Of a DNA stretch of 64,000 bases, positions 31,877-40,540 are shown in pieces; position 1 is the stretch's first letter, and each line of letters opens with the position of its first letter. Origin of the DNA: a virus. The notes beneath the pieces were generated by a model. That model worked only from the letters and a program-made list of their open reading frames with translations. It had not been told where the DNA came from and did no database searches. Where the stretch lies: the IMG/VR virus record IMGVR_UViG_3300006793_000023, positions 1 to 64,000 of that record; one strand, written 5' to 3'. The position numbers and the translations under genes are program-made.

Positions 31877-32114
31877 AAATAGTAAATTAATTGCTGTAAG
31901 GGTACCGCCTGGAGATAACTGGGAGCTTGTTATTGATAAAGAGGCAGTGATTGAAGGATTGGTACAAACACTTACCCAATATATGAGGAAGACTAAATTT
32001 AAAGGTCACTACAGATTAGAACCACTGAATGGGAAACTATTTGCTATAGTTGAAGAAGAAATAAACCTTCCAGAACCAGAACCTGAAGTATGGGATTTAT
32101 ATGGAGAATATTAA
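31854..32114 (+). CDS. Hypothetical protein
   Basis: 86 residues, acidic C-terminus ('EINLPEPEPEVWDL'). It overlaps its neighbour by 23 bases in another frame. No motif recognised. Ends just before a strong promoter. Confidence 0.5.
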   Translation: MMQKEIVENSKLIAVRVPPGDNWELVIDKEAVIEGLVQTLTQYMRKTKFKGHYRLEPLNGKLFAIVEEEINLPEPEPEVWDLYGEY

Positions 32115-32122
32115 AGATTTAA

Positions 32123-32153
32123 GTTGCTTAATTGCAACTTTTTTCTTATATTA
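32123..32153 (+). promoter_or_regulatory. Phage promoter (GTTGC-N19-TATATTA) for GIY-YIG and polymerase genes
   Basis: GTTGC at 32123-32127, 19 bases, TATATTA at 32147-32153 with TTTCT before it. The spacer contains GCAAC complementary to GTTGC, giving an extra small inverted repeat. The leader ends 'AGGTTAT' before the ATG at 32172. Confidence 0.78.
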
Positions 32154-32171
32154 AAGTATAAAATAGGTTAT

Positions 32172-32606
32172 ATGAAAACAGCTAAATATTGGCAAGAAAA
32201 AGGTTTTGAAAAGATTGCTTGTATATACACTAGTGATAGATTAAAACAAGGTGTAGATGTAGAATTCACAATTAAAAAAGAAGATTGGAATAAACATCCT
32301 GGCGTTTATTTAATATGCTCTCTAGAAGAAGAGCTACTTAAAATAGGTCAATCAGCAAATCTATACCATAGAATTAACACTCAGTATAAGTGTGTAAGTA
32401 ACTTAGGTAATAATAGAATTAGAGCTGAAATAAAAGATAAGTACGGTAAGGTACTTATATATGCTTTAAAAACACCTAAAGAAAAATTTTCTTTACTGAA
32501 TTATTCTTTCTATATTAATTATCAGAAAGGTTTAGAGGAAGCTATGCTTCATGATTATTATAATAAGGTTGGAGATATACCAACACTTAATATGCAACGA
32601 AATTAA
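32172..32606 (+). CDS. GIY-YIG domain protein
   Basis: 144 residues from the ATG after 'AGGTTAT'; an upstream in-frame ATG at 32124 lies inside the promoter and is rejected. 'GVYLICSLEEELLKIGQSANLYHRI' is the GIY-YIG core in variant form (G-V-Y ... K-I-G-x-S-x-N-L-x-x-R), and a Glu and Asn needed for catalysis may follow later ('EAMLHDYYNK'). It could be a homing or host-DNA nuclease, or a DNA-repair factor working with the polymerase 13 bases downstream. Confidence 0.65.
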   Translation: MKTAKYWQEKGFEKIACIYTSDRLKQGVDVEFTIKKEDWNKHPGVYLICSLEEELLKIGQSANLYHRINTQYKCVSNLGNNRIRAEIKDKYGKVLIYALKTPKEKFSLLNYSFYINYQKGLEEAMLHDYYNKVGDIPTLNMQRN

Positions 32607-32619
32607 TAATAGGTTATAT

Positions 32620-34929
32620 ATGCAAATAGAAAAAAAATACTACACAGTTAGAGATTCTGAAACTTTAAAACTAATGTTTCAACATATAGAAGAGTCAGAA
32701 GTTATTGCAATAGATACGGAAACTACTTCTTTAAATATGAGAAAAGGTAAGATCGTAGGATGGTCTATATCTGGAGCAGAGGGAGTAGGGTTCTACCTTC
32801 CTACTTTAGTATGGAATTTTGAAAAAAATATACTACAGCCGCAAATTATTGACGGTACATCCGCAGAAGTTATTTCTAAGAACTTGCTTAAAATGCTTAA
32901 AGGTAAGAAGTTAGTAATGCATAATGCTTCGTTTGACTGTAGGTTTATTAAGAACTACTTTGGTGTAGATTTACTAGAAGATCTTTGGGTAGAGACGTTG
33001 CTCCTTGTTCATACAGTACAAGAAGAAGGTGCCGGTATGGGAGTGTTTGGATTAAAACCTCTAGCAATCTCAGTTCAGGAGCATATTGGTCTAGACGTAG
33101 AAAAAGCAGCTAATGAAGAGCAAATAGAATTAAAGGACTCTATTAAAGCTAATGGAGGAGAAGTAACTAAAACTAACTTTGAGATATATAAAGCAGATCT
33201 AGATATACTTTCTAAATACGCATCAGCAGATACAGATTTAACTTTACGTTTATGTAACTATTTCTTAACTAAGCTAAAAGAAGAAAACTTAGAAAAGTTC
33301 TTCTTTGAAGAGGAAGTAATGCCGATTTATAAAGAGGTTACTATCCCTATGGAGGAATACGGAGTAGATTTAGATATGGACCTTCTTCATAAAACTCATG
33401 ATAATATTGTAAAAGATTTAGAAGAGAATAAAGAGATTGTAATGAAAAGCCTATTAGCTACTTCAGAGGCTAAAAAATGGGTTATGAATACAGCTTTCGA
33501 TAACTTCCCTCCTAATCATAAAGGAAGTTGGGCTCAAATGCTTGCTCAAAGGTACTCCTTAGCGTTACCTAAATCAGAAAAAACCGGTAAGTATTCTCTT
33601 ACTCAAAAGAATATAGAAGAACTAGAAGATAGTCCAGCTAAACAGTTTCTATTGACTGGTGATAATTCTGTTTTAGAGGAGTTAGAAATAGCTAGGATAT
33701 CTATGGCTTTATGGAAAGATAAAAACGATGGAGAATATATAAATATTCAATCAAAAAAGCACTTAGGAGAAATAGTTTTTAACTATATGGGTATAAAAGC
33801 TAAGAGTAAGACGAGAAAAGGTCAAGCTCAATTTGATATGGATATGTTAGAGTCTCTTGCTAAAACTTATGCTTGGGCAGAGAATTTACGTATTTACAAT
33901 AAGCTACTAAAGATCAAATCTACTTATATAGATAGATTCATAGATAATAGCGAAGACGGTAGGTACTATTTCTACTTCAAGCAACATGGAACTGTATCAG
34001 GCCGATACGGCTCAGATGCACAACAGCTTCCTAAACCTAAAGAAGAAGGAGAAGATGCTCCTATTATTGTTAACTATACTAATATAGTTAGAGCATTCCT
34101 AATTGCAGGTAGCGGTAGAAAAGTAATAGACTCGGATTACGAATCGCTTGAACCTCATTGTTTTGCGTCTGTAACTGGAGATGAAAAACTTCAAGATATT
34201 TTTAATAACGGTTGGGATTTCTACTCTACTGTTGCAATACAAACTGAAGAACTAAAAGGAGTATCCCCAGATAAAAAAGCAGATAACTACCTTAAAAAGG
34301 TTGATCCTGTTAAGCGAAACCAGGCAAAAGCATATTCGTTAGGTATTGCTTACGGTATGGAGGCGTATGCTCTTGGTATGACTTTAGGTATCCCTACAAA
34401 AGAAGCAGAGAAACTAGTAGCAGGATATTTAGATGGATTTCCTGATCTTAAAAAATGGAGAGAAGATTCTAGACTACAAGTTAAAGCTCATGGGTATATT
34501 AAAAACTATGTAGGTCGTATAAGACATTTACCTAAAGTCACTAAAATATATGAGAAGTTTGGAGAGCGAATAATGGACTGGAGATTTAGAAACCAATTAT
34601 CTGATCAATACGGTAAAGATCAAGTACTTCAAGTATATAGAGATTATCGAAACGGTTTAAATAACTGTTTAAATTTTCAACTTCAGTCATTAGCAGCATC
34701 TGTAGTAAACAGAGCAGCATTGAAGATTAACCGTAAAGCTAAGGAGATGAATATAGATGCAATAGTTCAAGCTCAAGTTCATGATCAACTTATAATTAAT
34801 ATTAAAGAAGATCAAGCAAAAGAATTCGCACCTATAGTTCAACACATAATGGAGACTAATCTAGTATTACCTGGAGTGACTTTAAAAGCACCACCTGAAA
34901 TAGCAGATAACTGGAAAGAAGGTCATTAA
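32620..34929 (+). CDS. DNA polymerase I (family A) with 3'-5' exonuclease
   Basis: 769 residues from the ATG behind 'AGGTTATAT'. The exonuclease domain begins 'VIAIDTETTSLN' (D-x-E) and continues 'LVMHNASFDCRF' and 'YASADTDLTLRL'. Polymerase motif A is 'DSDYESLEPHCFAS' (about residue 504), the O-helix is 'KRNQAKAYSLGIAYG' (about 564), and motif C is 'VQAQVHDQLIINI' (about 719). Two departures are seen: motif C is H-D-Q instead of H-D-E, and the position equivalent to E. coli Phe762 is Leu. No 5'-3' exonuclease domain; that function is at 12591. This is the likely replicative polymerase. Confidence 0.9.
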   Translation: MQIEKKYYTVRDSETLKLMFQHIEESEVIAIDTETTSLNMRKGKIVGWSISGAEGVGFYLPTLVWNFEKNILQPQIIDGTSAEVISKNLLKMLKGKKLVMHNASFDCRFIKNYFGVDLLEDLWVETLLLVHTVQEEGAGMGVFGLKPLAISVQEHIGLDVEKAANEEQIELKDSIKANGGEVTKTNFEIYKADLDILSKYASADTDLTLRLCNYFLTKLKEENLEKFFFEEEVMPIYKEVTIPMEEYGVDLDMDLLHKTHDNIVKDLEENKEIVMKSLLATSEAKKWVMNTAFDNFPPNHKGSWAQMLAQRYSLALPKSEKTGKYSLTQKNIEELEDSPAKQFLLTGDNSVLEELEIARISMALWKDKNDGEYINIQSKKHLGEIVFNYMGIKAKSKTRKGQAQFDMDMLESLAKTYAWAENLRIYNKLLKIKSTYIDRFIDNSEDGRYYFYFKQHGTVSGRYGSDAQQLPKPKEEGEDAPIIVNYTNIVRAFLIAGSGRKVIDSDYESLEPHCFASVTGDEKLQDIFNNGWDFYSTVAIQTEELKGVSPDKKADNYLKKVDPVKRNQAKAYSLGIAYGMEAYALGMTLGIPTKEAEKLVAGYLDGFPDLKKWREDSRLQVKAHGYIKNYVGRIRHLPKVTKIYEKFGERIMDWRFRNQLSDQYGKDQVLQVYRDYRNGLNNCLNFQLQSLAASVVNRAALKINRKAKEMNIDAIVQAQVHDQLIINIKEDQAKEFAPIVQHIMETNLVLPGVTLKAPPEIADNWKEGH

Positions 34930-34945
34930 AAAAAGAAAATTAACA

Positions 34946-34954
34946 CTATTTATA
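34946..34954 (+). promoter_or_regulatory. CTATTTATA motif upstream of Hsp20
   Basis: Followed by ATAAAGG, as at 39909 (ATAAGG). Lies 87 bases before the Hsp20 ATG and just ahead of a GTTGC-family promoter, so the gene might have two promoters of different class. Confidence 0.3.
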
Positions 34955-34964
34955 ATAAAGGAAA

Positions 34965-34995
34965 TTGACCCTAGAGCAATTTTATTTTTATATTA
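34965..34995 (+). promoter_or_regulatory. Phage promoter (TTGAC-N19-TATATTA) for chaperone genes
   Basis: TTGAC at 34965-34969 and TATATTA at 34989-34995, exact 19-base spacer. The leader starts with a GACG/CGTC hairpin (35000-35016). Confidence 0.6.
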
Positions 34996-35032
34996 ATCAG
35001 ACGATCTTAGGACGTCACAAATTTTAAATGAT

Positions 35033-35458
35033 ATGAGTACATTATTTTATGAACGTACACCGTTCGACATTTTAGTTAGAAATTTTTTTCAAGACGCCGG
35101 CAACTACCTTCCGCTGGCAGAAACCAAAGTTCCTCACCCAGTAGACATATACACAAACGAAAAAGGACTCTTTTTCGAAGTGGCTTGTACAGGGATCTCA
35201 AAAGAGGATCTTAAAATCGAAACCCAAGATAATATCTTACGAATTAATTACGATAAGAGTAAAGACGCAGGATGCTGTGAAGTAAACGATTGTGATTATA
35301 TTCATAAAGGTATAGCTAGACGATCTTTTAACTTAGGCTGGAAGATTGATAGTAAATTTGAACTAAGTAAGGCAGATGCTGAATTTAAAGATGGTTTACT
35401 AAAAATTGCTATTCCATTTACAAAAGGATCAGAATTAAAAACTCTGAAAATCAAATAG
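35033..35458 (+). CDS. Small heat-shock protein, Hsp20/alpha-crystallin type
   Basis: 141 residues. Alpha-crystallin domain with 'PVDIYTNEKGLFFEVACTGISKEDLKIE' and the C-terminal 'ADAEFKDGLLKIAIPF' (the A-x-x-x-D/E-G-L-L-x-I-x-x-P consensus). It holds unfolding proteins for refolding and probably works with GroES/GroEL encoded next. A short Cys/Asp insert (GCCEVNDCD) in the middle is unusual. Phage small heat-shock proteins are known from T4-like cyanophages. Confidence 0.88.
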   Translation: MSTLFYERTPFDILVRNFFQDAGNYLPLAETKVPHPVDIYTNEKGLFFEVACTGISKEDLKIETQDNILRINYDKSKDAGCCEVNDCDYIHKGIARRSFNLGWKIDSKFELSKADAEFKDGLLKIAIPFTKGSELKTLKIK

Positions 35459-35475
35459 GTTTTAACCGCTCTAGG

Positions 35476-35506
35476 GTTTGATTTTCGAATTATAGTTCGT
35501 ATATTA
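35476..35506 (+). promoter_or_regulatory. Phage promoter (GTTTG-N19-TATATTA) for groES-groEL
   Basis: GTTTG at 35476-35480, 19 bases, TATATTA at 35500-35506 with TTCG before it. Leader ends AAAAAGTTATAA before the groES ATG. Confidence 0.65.
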
Positions 35507-35529
35507 ATTAATAAATAAAAAAGTTATAA

Positions 35530-37467
<1,938 letters not shown>

Positions 37468-37468
<1 letters not shown>

Positions 37469-37767
37469 TGAGTAAGTATAAGGAAATACATTTTAAAAAC
37501 GAGTATGGATTAGAAGATACTTGGACCTATGAGGGTAGTAGGTTAATAAAAACAGAATTTAGATACCCTAGAATTATTAATAAAAAAAAGAAAATTATGA
37601 GTGCAAAACAAGATTTATTTGAACAGATAGCTGAGCAATTTACAATCCTTCAAGAGAATAACGAAGGTTCGACAAAAACTTCTCAAGCTAGAGCTAGAAA
37701 AGCAGCCGGAGAGATTAAGAAATTAATTACTCCTTATAAGAAGGCTAATATGGCAGAGGTTAAGTAA
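37468..37767 (+). CDS. Histone H1-like protein, possibly fused to a short N-terminal domain
   Basis: 99 residues; the ATG overlaps the groEL stop codon (TAATG). Residues 1-43 form a small beta-like unit ending in a Lys run; residue 44 is Met, preceded in DNA by 'AATT' of the type seen before other starts, so translation from 37597 would give a 56-residue protein. That second half ('SAKQDLFEQIAEQFTILQ', then 'TSQARARKAAGEIKKL') matches the small Lys-rich histone H1-like (Hc1) proteins common in Bacteroidota, which bind DNA. Whether both products are made is unknown. Confidence 0.6.
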
Positions 37768-37818
37768 GTGAGTTAGGAGGGGGCGTTTTTCTCTTCTTGC
37801 CACGCGCGAATTTATAAG

Positions 37819-37845
37819 ACCCTTCCTTAACCGGAGGGGTTTTTA
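37819..37845 (+). terminator. Rho-independent terminator between convergent genes
   Basis: ACCCTTCC (37819-37826) pairs with GGAGGGGT (37833-37840) around TTAACC, then TTTTA. Strong for the + strand. On the - strand the hairpin is followed by a weaker AT-rich tract, so it may also serve the convergent gene at 37846. Confidence 0.82.
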
Positions 37846-38205
37846 TTAAAATTTAAATCTTATTAACTTCCCCTTCTTTTTACCTTTTCTCGATATAAGG
37901 TCTAAAGTAACGCCAATCGATATACCTCCATACGTTGTAGCAAGAAGATCTCTTGTATCAAAGTAGTTACCTTTTTGCCTGCTATCAATAGTTTCTTTAA
38001 TAGTTCCAAACAAAACAGCAGTAGCTACACTAGCCAGAAAAGCTTTACGGTTATCTTCTGTTTTATCTAATACGTAAGCGTAAGTGAAGCTCCCAAAAAA
38101 AGCACCAGCTAAAAAATGCTCTTGCTTATCAGGTTCAGATAATAATTGCGCGTTACTTGGTACAATAGTAAACAAAAATAAAGGAATAAGGAATAGTAGT
38201 TTCAT
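37846..38205 (-). CDS. Exported YfiM/DUF2279-like protein, only gene on the - strand
   Basis: 119 residues. The signal peptide ('LLFLIPLFLFTIVPSNAQ', about 2-19) is Bacteroidota-like. The body has 'DKQEHFLAGAFFGSFTYAYV', 'GTIKETIDSRQKGNYFDTRDLLATTYGG', the pattern of small periplasmic or lipoprotein-like DUF2279/YfiM proteins (D-K-x-x-H-x-x-x-x, K-E-x-x-D, D-x-x-D-x-x-A/G-x-x-x-G). The opposite orientation, own terminator and host-like sequence suggest an acquired accessory gene. It may alter the envelope. Confidence 0.7.
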   Translation of the reverse strand: MKLLFLIPLFLFTIVPSNAQLLSEPDKQEHFLAGAFFGSFTYAYVLDKTEDNRKAFLASVATAVLFGTIKETIDSRQKGNYFDTRDLLATTYGGISIGVTLDLISRKGKKKGKLIRFKF

Positions 38206-38236
38206 TGTAAGTATTTTTGTATAAATATAGATTAAA

Positions 38237-38267
38237 TTTGTTTGTATTAATTAATTTTCGTATATTT
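38237..38267 (+). promoter_or_regulatory. Phage promoter (TTTGT-N19-TATATTT), leaderless
   Basis: TTTGT at 38237-38241, 19 bases, TATATTT at 38261-38267 preceded by TTTTCG. The next ATG is 6 bases after the -10. It restarts + strand transcription after the - strand gene. Confidence 0.6.
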
Positions 38268-38273
38268 ATTTAT

Positions 38274-38393
38274 ATGATGAAAGATTTTGAATTCTTTAAT
38301 GATGAATGGAACGAAACCTGTATTGAAAAAAGTAACTCTATCGTATCAGGAATGGAGGGAGTCATTGAAAATTCCACAACCGCAGAAGAATAA
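38274..38393 (+). CDS. Small acidic hypothetical protein
   Basis: 39 residues, acidic ('FEFFNDEWNETCIEK'). It begins with a double ATG exactly 6 bases after a promoter -10 box, consistent with leaderless translation. Function unknown. Confidence 0.5.
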   Translation: MMKDFEFFNDEWNETCIEKSNSIVSGMEGVIENSTTAEE

Positions 38394-38434
38394 AAAAAAG
38401 TATACGCGTAAATTTAAACACAAAAATAAAAGTT

Positions 38435-38734
38435 ATGAGTGATTCTATTAAAAAGTATTATGAACTAGTTGAAGAAGGAGCTTTTGAAAAAGAAGTTATA
38501 TTAGAAGAAAGGCCTTATATTTACGAATCTCCGGACGGAGGTAAAACTGTCTATAAAAGATTGATAGGAGAAAATCCTGCTGAACGTGAATTAGTAGATA
38601 ATGAATCTGAAATATACACCTTGGAGTGGTTAGAGACTTACGCAAACCTTGCGCGACAGTATAAAGATGCATCACCTTCTCTTCTCAAAGAAATAACTAA
38701 CGACGAAATTTCTGTTAAAAAAGTTTGCGATTAA
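38435..38734 (+). CDS. Hypothetical protein, weakly similar to 19003 gene
   Basis: 99 residues, acidic and soluble; 'AAAAGTTATG' at the start. 'ESPDGGKTVYKRLIGENP' resembles a stretch of the gene at 19003. The C-terminus is helical. Function unknown. Confidence 0.55.
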   Translation: MSDSIKKYYELVEEGAFEKEVILEERPYIYESPDGGKTVYKRLIGENPAERELVDNESEIYTLEWLETYANLARQYKDASPSLLKEITNDEISVKKVCD

Positions 38735-38753
38735 ATCTTTTATTCGTATATTA
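38724..38753 (+). promoter_or_regulatory. Phage promoter (TTTGC-N18-TATATTA), leaderless
   Basis: TTTGC at 38724-38728 and TATATTA at 38747-38753 preceded by TTCG. The spacer is 18. The ATG at 38760 is 6 bases after the -10. Confidence 0.58.
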
Positions 38754-38759
38754 CCGTAT

Positions 38760-39257
38760 ATGAAAGTAACTTTACCTTATAATCCTCTACATTCAGAAGA
38801 ATGGTTAGATAAGTATTTTAAAAAAAACTACTATAAGAGACCTTATAATAGATTTCATTGGTGGAGGAGTTATGTCGATAAAAATAAACCTTTATCGGAT
38901 AGAAGTCCTTTGAGAGATAGAATTCTTAATGGTGATTTTGATTTCGGTCCATATAAATTTGAAGCAGAAGTTGTAGAACATAGGCTCAATGAAAAGTATA
39001 AAGAGCATTTTGAAGATTTAGGAAGGTACGTAGAAGAGACTTCTTTAGATAGAGCTCGAAGAAAAAGGCTACTTGAAGATTATGAAGCAGATGAAAATAG
39101 GAAATTAGAATCTCTAGCAAAATCATTCAGTGAACTTATTGGAATAACAAAAGATAAAGTATTTGATGAATTAGTTGAATACAGTGATACGTTAATAGAA
39201 TTTTACTATCACATTACAGAAAAATACCCTCGAAAGAATGGTATTGCATATTTATAA
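38760..39257 (+). CDS. Hypothetical protein
   Basis: 165 residues, highly charged and aromatic, with 'WLDKYFKKNYYKRPYNRFHWWRSYV' near the start and a long charged helix (about 75-130). No membrane segment. Start placed by the promoter 6 bases away. Function unknown. Confidence 0.6.
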   Translation: MKVTLPYNPLHSEEWLDKYFKKNYYKRPYNRFHWWRSYVDKNKPLSDRSPLRDRILNGDFDFGPYKFEAEVVEHRLNEKYKEHFEDLGRYVEETSLDRARRKRLLEDYEADENRKLESLAKSFSELIGITKDKVFDELVEYSDTLIEFYYHITEKYPRKNGIAYL

Positions 39258-39282
39258 TTAAATAATAACTTAAAAAACAGAC

Positions 39283-39627
39283 ATGAACACTATTTTAATT
39301 ATTTTAGGACTCTTAGTTGTAGCAGCAGGAGTTTATTATTTCGGTTTTTATACCAAAGGAAAAATTAACGACCGAGACGGAGATTATATCCCAGATGAAG
39401 TAGAGGATACTATCGAAGATGTAAAAGAGAAAGTTGAAGACATCCAAGAAGATGTTGAAGAAACTGTAAAAGAAGTAAAGCGTAGAGCTAAGCGAGTAAA
39501 ACAAGAAGTTAAAGACGTAGTCGTAGCTGCAAAAGAAGTAGTTGATCAAGCTGGAGATGTTGCAGCAGCTGCTAAAGGTAAGCCAAGACGTGGTCGCAAA
39601 CCAAGAAGAAGTAGTAAGAAAAAATAA
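39283..39627 (+). CDS. Membrane-anchored coiled-coil protein with basic tail
   Basis: 114 residues: N-terminal membrane helix (about 3-22), a 'DRDGDYIPDEVED' segment like thrombospondin type 3 calcium loops, a long E/K/V coiled coil (about 42-95), and a Lys/Arg-rich tail. Similar small proteins occur in flavobacterial phages. It could tether to membrane and nucleic acid or pack into virions. Stop overlaps the next ATG. Confidence 0.55.
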   Translation: MNTILIILGLLVVAAGVYYFGFYTKGKINDRDGDYIPDEVEDTIEDVKEKVEDIQEDVEETVKEVKRRAKRVKQEVKDVVVAAKEVVDQAGDVAAAAKGKPRRGRKPRRSSKKK

Positions 39628-39851
39628 TGCAGCAACCACAAATTAATTTTGATATATCTCAAACTCAAGGAGTAGTTTGTGAAGAATGTAACCACGTTCA
39701 TTTTCAACAAGTACTAGTTATAAGAAAAGCTTCAGGTTTGCTTACTGGAACAGGAAAACCTACTTATGTGCCAATTCCAGTCTTTGCTTGTAATAAATGT
39801 GGGCATGTTAATTCTGAGTTTTTACCTAAGGAGGTTAAGGATTTAGATTAA
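39627..39851 (+). CDS. Zinc-ribbon protein
   Basis: 74 residues with two C-x-x-C knuckles ('CEECNHVHF' and 'CNKCGHVNSEF') about 40 residues apart, giving a single zinc ribbon. Between them lies a hydrophobic beta segment. Similar small ribbons occur near structural genes of T4-like marine phages. Overlaps the upstream gene by one base; ends at a terminator. Confidence 0.65.
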   Translation: MQQPQINFDISQTQGVVCEECNHVHFQQVLVIRKASGLLTGTGKPTYVPIPVFACNKCGHVNSEFLPKEVKDLD

Positions 39852-39879
39852 CACATATTATTTTTATACACATAAGTAA

Positions 39880-39904
39880 GGAGGCAATTAGCCTCCTGCT
39901 TTTT
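39880..39904 (+). terminator. Rho-independent terminator
   Basis: GGAGGC (39880-39885), loop AATTA, GCCTCC (39891-39896), then TGCTTTTT. It separates the zinc-ribbon operon from the small membrane-protein gene. Confidence 0.8.
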
Positions 39905-39908
39905 GTCC

Positions 39909-39917
39909 CTATTTATA
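39909..39917 (+). promoter_or_regulatory. CTATTTATA motif after a terminator, candidate late promoter
   Basis: This copy lies between a terminator (39880) and a gene bounded downstream by another terminator (40231). The gene at 39977 therefore needs a promoter in this gap, and this motif plus ATAAGG is the only recurring element seen there. It is the best positional evidence that the motif is a promoter. Confidence 0.45.
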
Positions 39918-39976
39918 ATAAGGAATTCCTTAAATCCGACGGATAGTTATATATTGTTTAACTAATACATTTAATT

Positions 39977-40213
39977 ATGGATTTATTGAAGAAAATAGGT
40001 TCTTGGGCTGACGCCCTTACGCAAATTGGAATAAGCTTAATTGCTTTTGGAGTAGTACTTGAAGTACTATTTGGAGGAGTAGAAATTCCATTCTTACCAA
40101 ATATCTCAGTAGTAGGAAATATCATGGAGATATTAGGTTCGCTAAGTGCGGAAGGCTTATTAGGACTTGTAGGTGCATTTATACTGTACCACATTCTTAA
40201 GAAGAAAGGTTAA
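39977..40213 (+). CDS. Small two-helix membrane/virion protein
   Basis: 78 residues with two hydrophobic helices (about 15-35 and 55-74) around an 'IPFLPNISVVGNI' loop; short charged ends. It forms a single-gene transcription unit between two terminators, suggesting separately tuned, high expression. Small proteins like this are reported from T4-like marine phages near structural genes; a holin-like function is also possible. Confidence 0.55.
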   Translation: MDLLKKIGSWADALTQIGISLIAFGVVLEVLFGGVEIPFLPNISVVGNIMEILGSLSAEGLLGLVGAFILYHILKKKG

Positions 40214-40230
40214 TTTAATCAGTAATATAG

Positions 40231-40254
40231 AGAGGGCGAAAGCCCTCTTTTTAT
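40231..40254 (+). terminator. Rho-independent terminator with GAAA tetraloop
   Basis: AGAGGGC (40231-40237), GAAA loop, GCCCTCT (40242-40248), then TTTTTA. Very stable; ends the small membrane-protein gene. Confidence 0.88.
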
Positions 40255-40276
40255 TTTTTAACTTAATACTTATAGT

Positions 40277-40462
40277 ATGGAATCAATTAAAATTAATAAA
40301 GAGGCATTAGCAATATTTAAAGAAATACATTCAATAAAAAAACCTAAGGAAATTAACCCACTACTTAATAAGGCAGTGAAAATAATAGAAGAACAATTAT
40401 TTAGTTTAGAAATAAGATTGACTCAATTAAAAGAAGAAAATAAAAGATTAGGTAGGCTGTAA
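40277..40462 (+). CDS. Small coiled-coil protein
   Basis: 61 residues, helical with heptad-like Leu/Ile spacing ('IIEEQLFSLEIRLTQLKEENKRLGRL'). Lies between a terminator and the T9SS-type repeat gene. Function unknown. Confidence 0.5.
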   Translation: MESIKINKEALAIFKEIHSIKKPKEINPLLNKAVKIIEEQLFSLEIRLTQLKEENKRLGRL

Positions 40463-40491
40463 AACTTATAATAAGAAATGCAGTTTACACA

Positions 40492-40500
40492 CTATTTATA
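40492..40500 (+). promoter_or_regulatory. CTATTTATA motif before the T9SS-type repeat gene
   Basis: Lies 40 bases before the ATG at 40541. An in-frame ATG at 40478 precedes the motif and would add a non-signal extension, so 40541 is favoured. Candidate late promoter element. Confidence 0.35.
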
Positions 40501-40540
40501 TTTAAACAAAAGTTTAGTTTACAAAAAAATTAAGAATAAC

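Noticed and set aside
32124-32171. Upstream ATG for the GIY-YIG protein
   Set aside because: It lies inside the promoter region before the -10 box, so it could not be in the transcript; the ATG at 32172 follows AGGTTAT.
35000-35031. Hairpin GACG/CGTC before Hsp20 as a fourth preQ1 riboswitch
   Set aside because: The loop (ATCTTAGGA) lacks the UCGUAG core and no pseudoknot strand is clear. The downstream gene is unrelated to 7-deazaguanine, and the stem probably starts before the transcription start.
40478-40540. Upstream ATG for the T9SS-type protein
   Set aside because: Starting at 40478 would place 21 residues before the signal peptide and put the start codon ahead of the candidate promoter element; 40541 gives a clean signal peptide.
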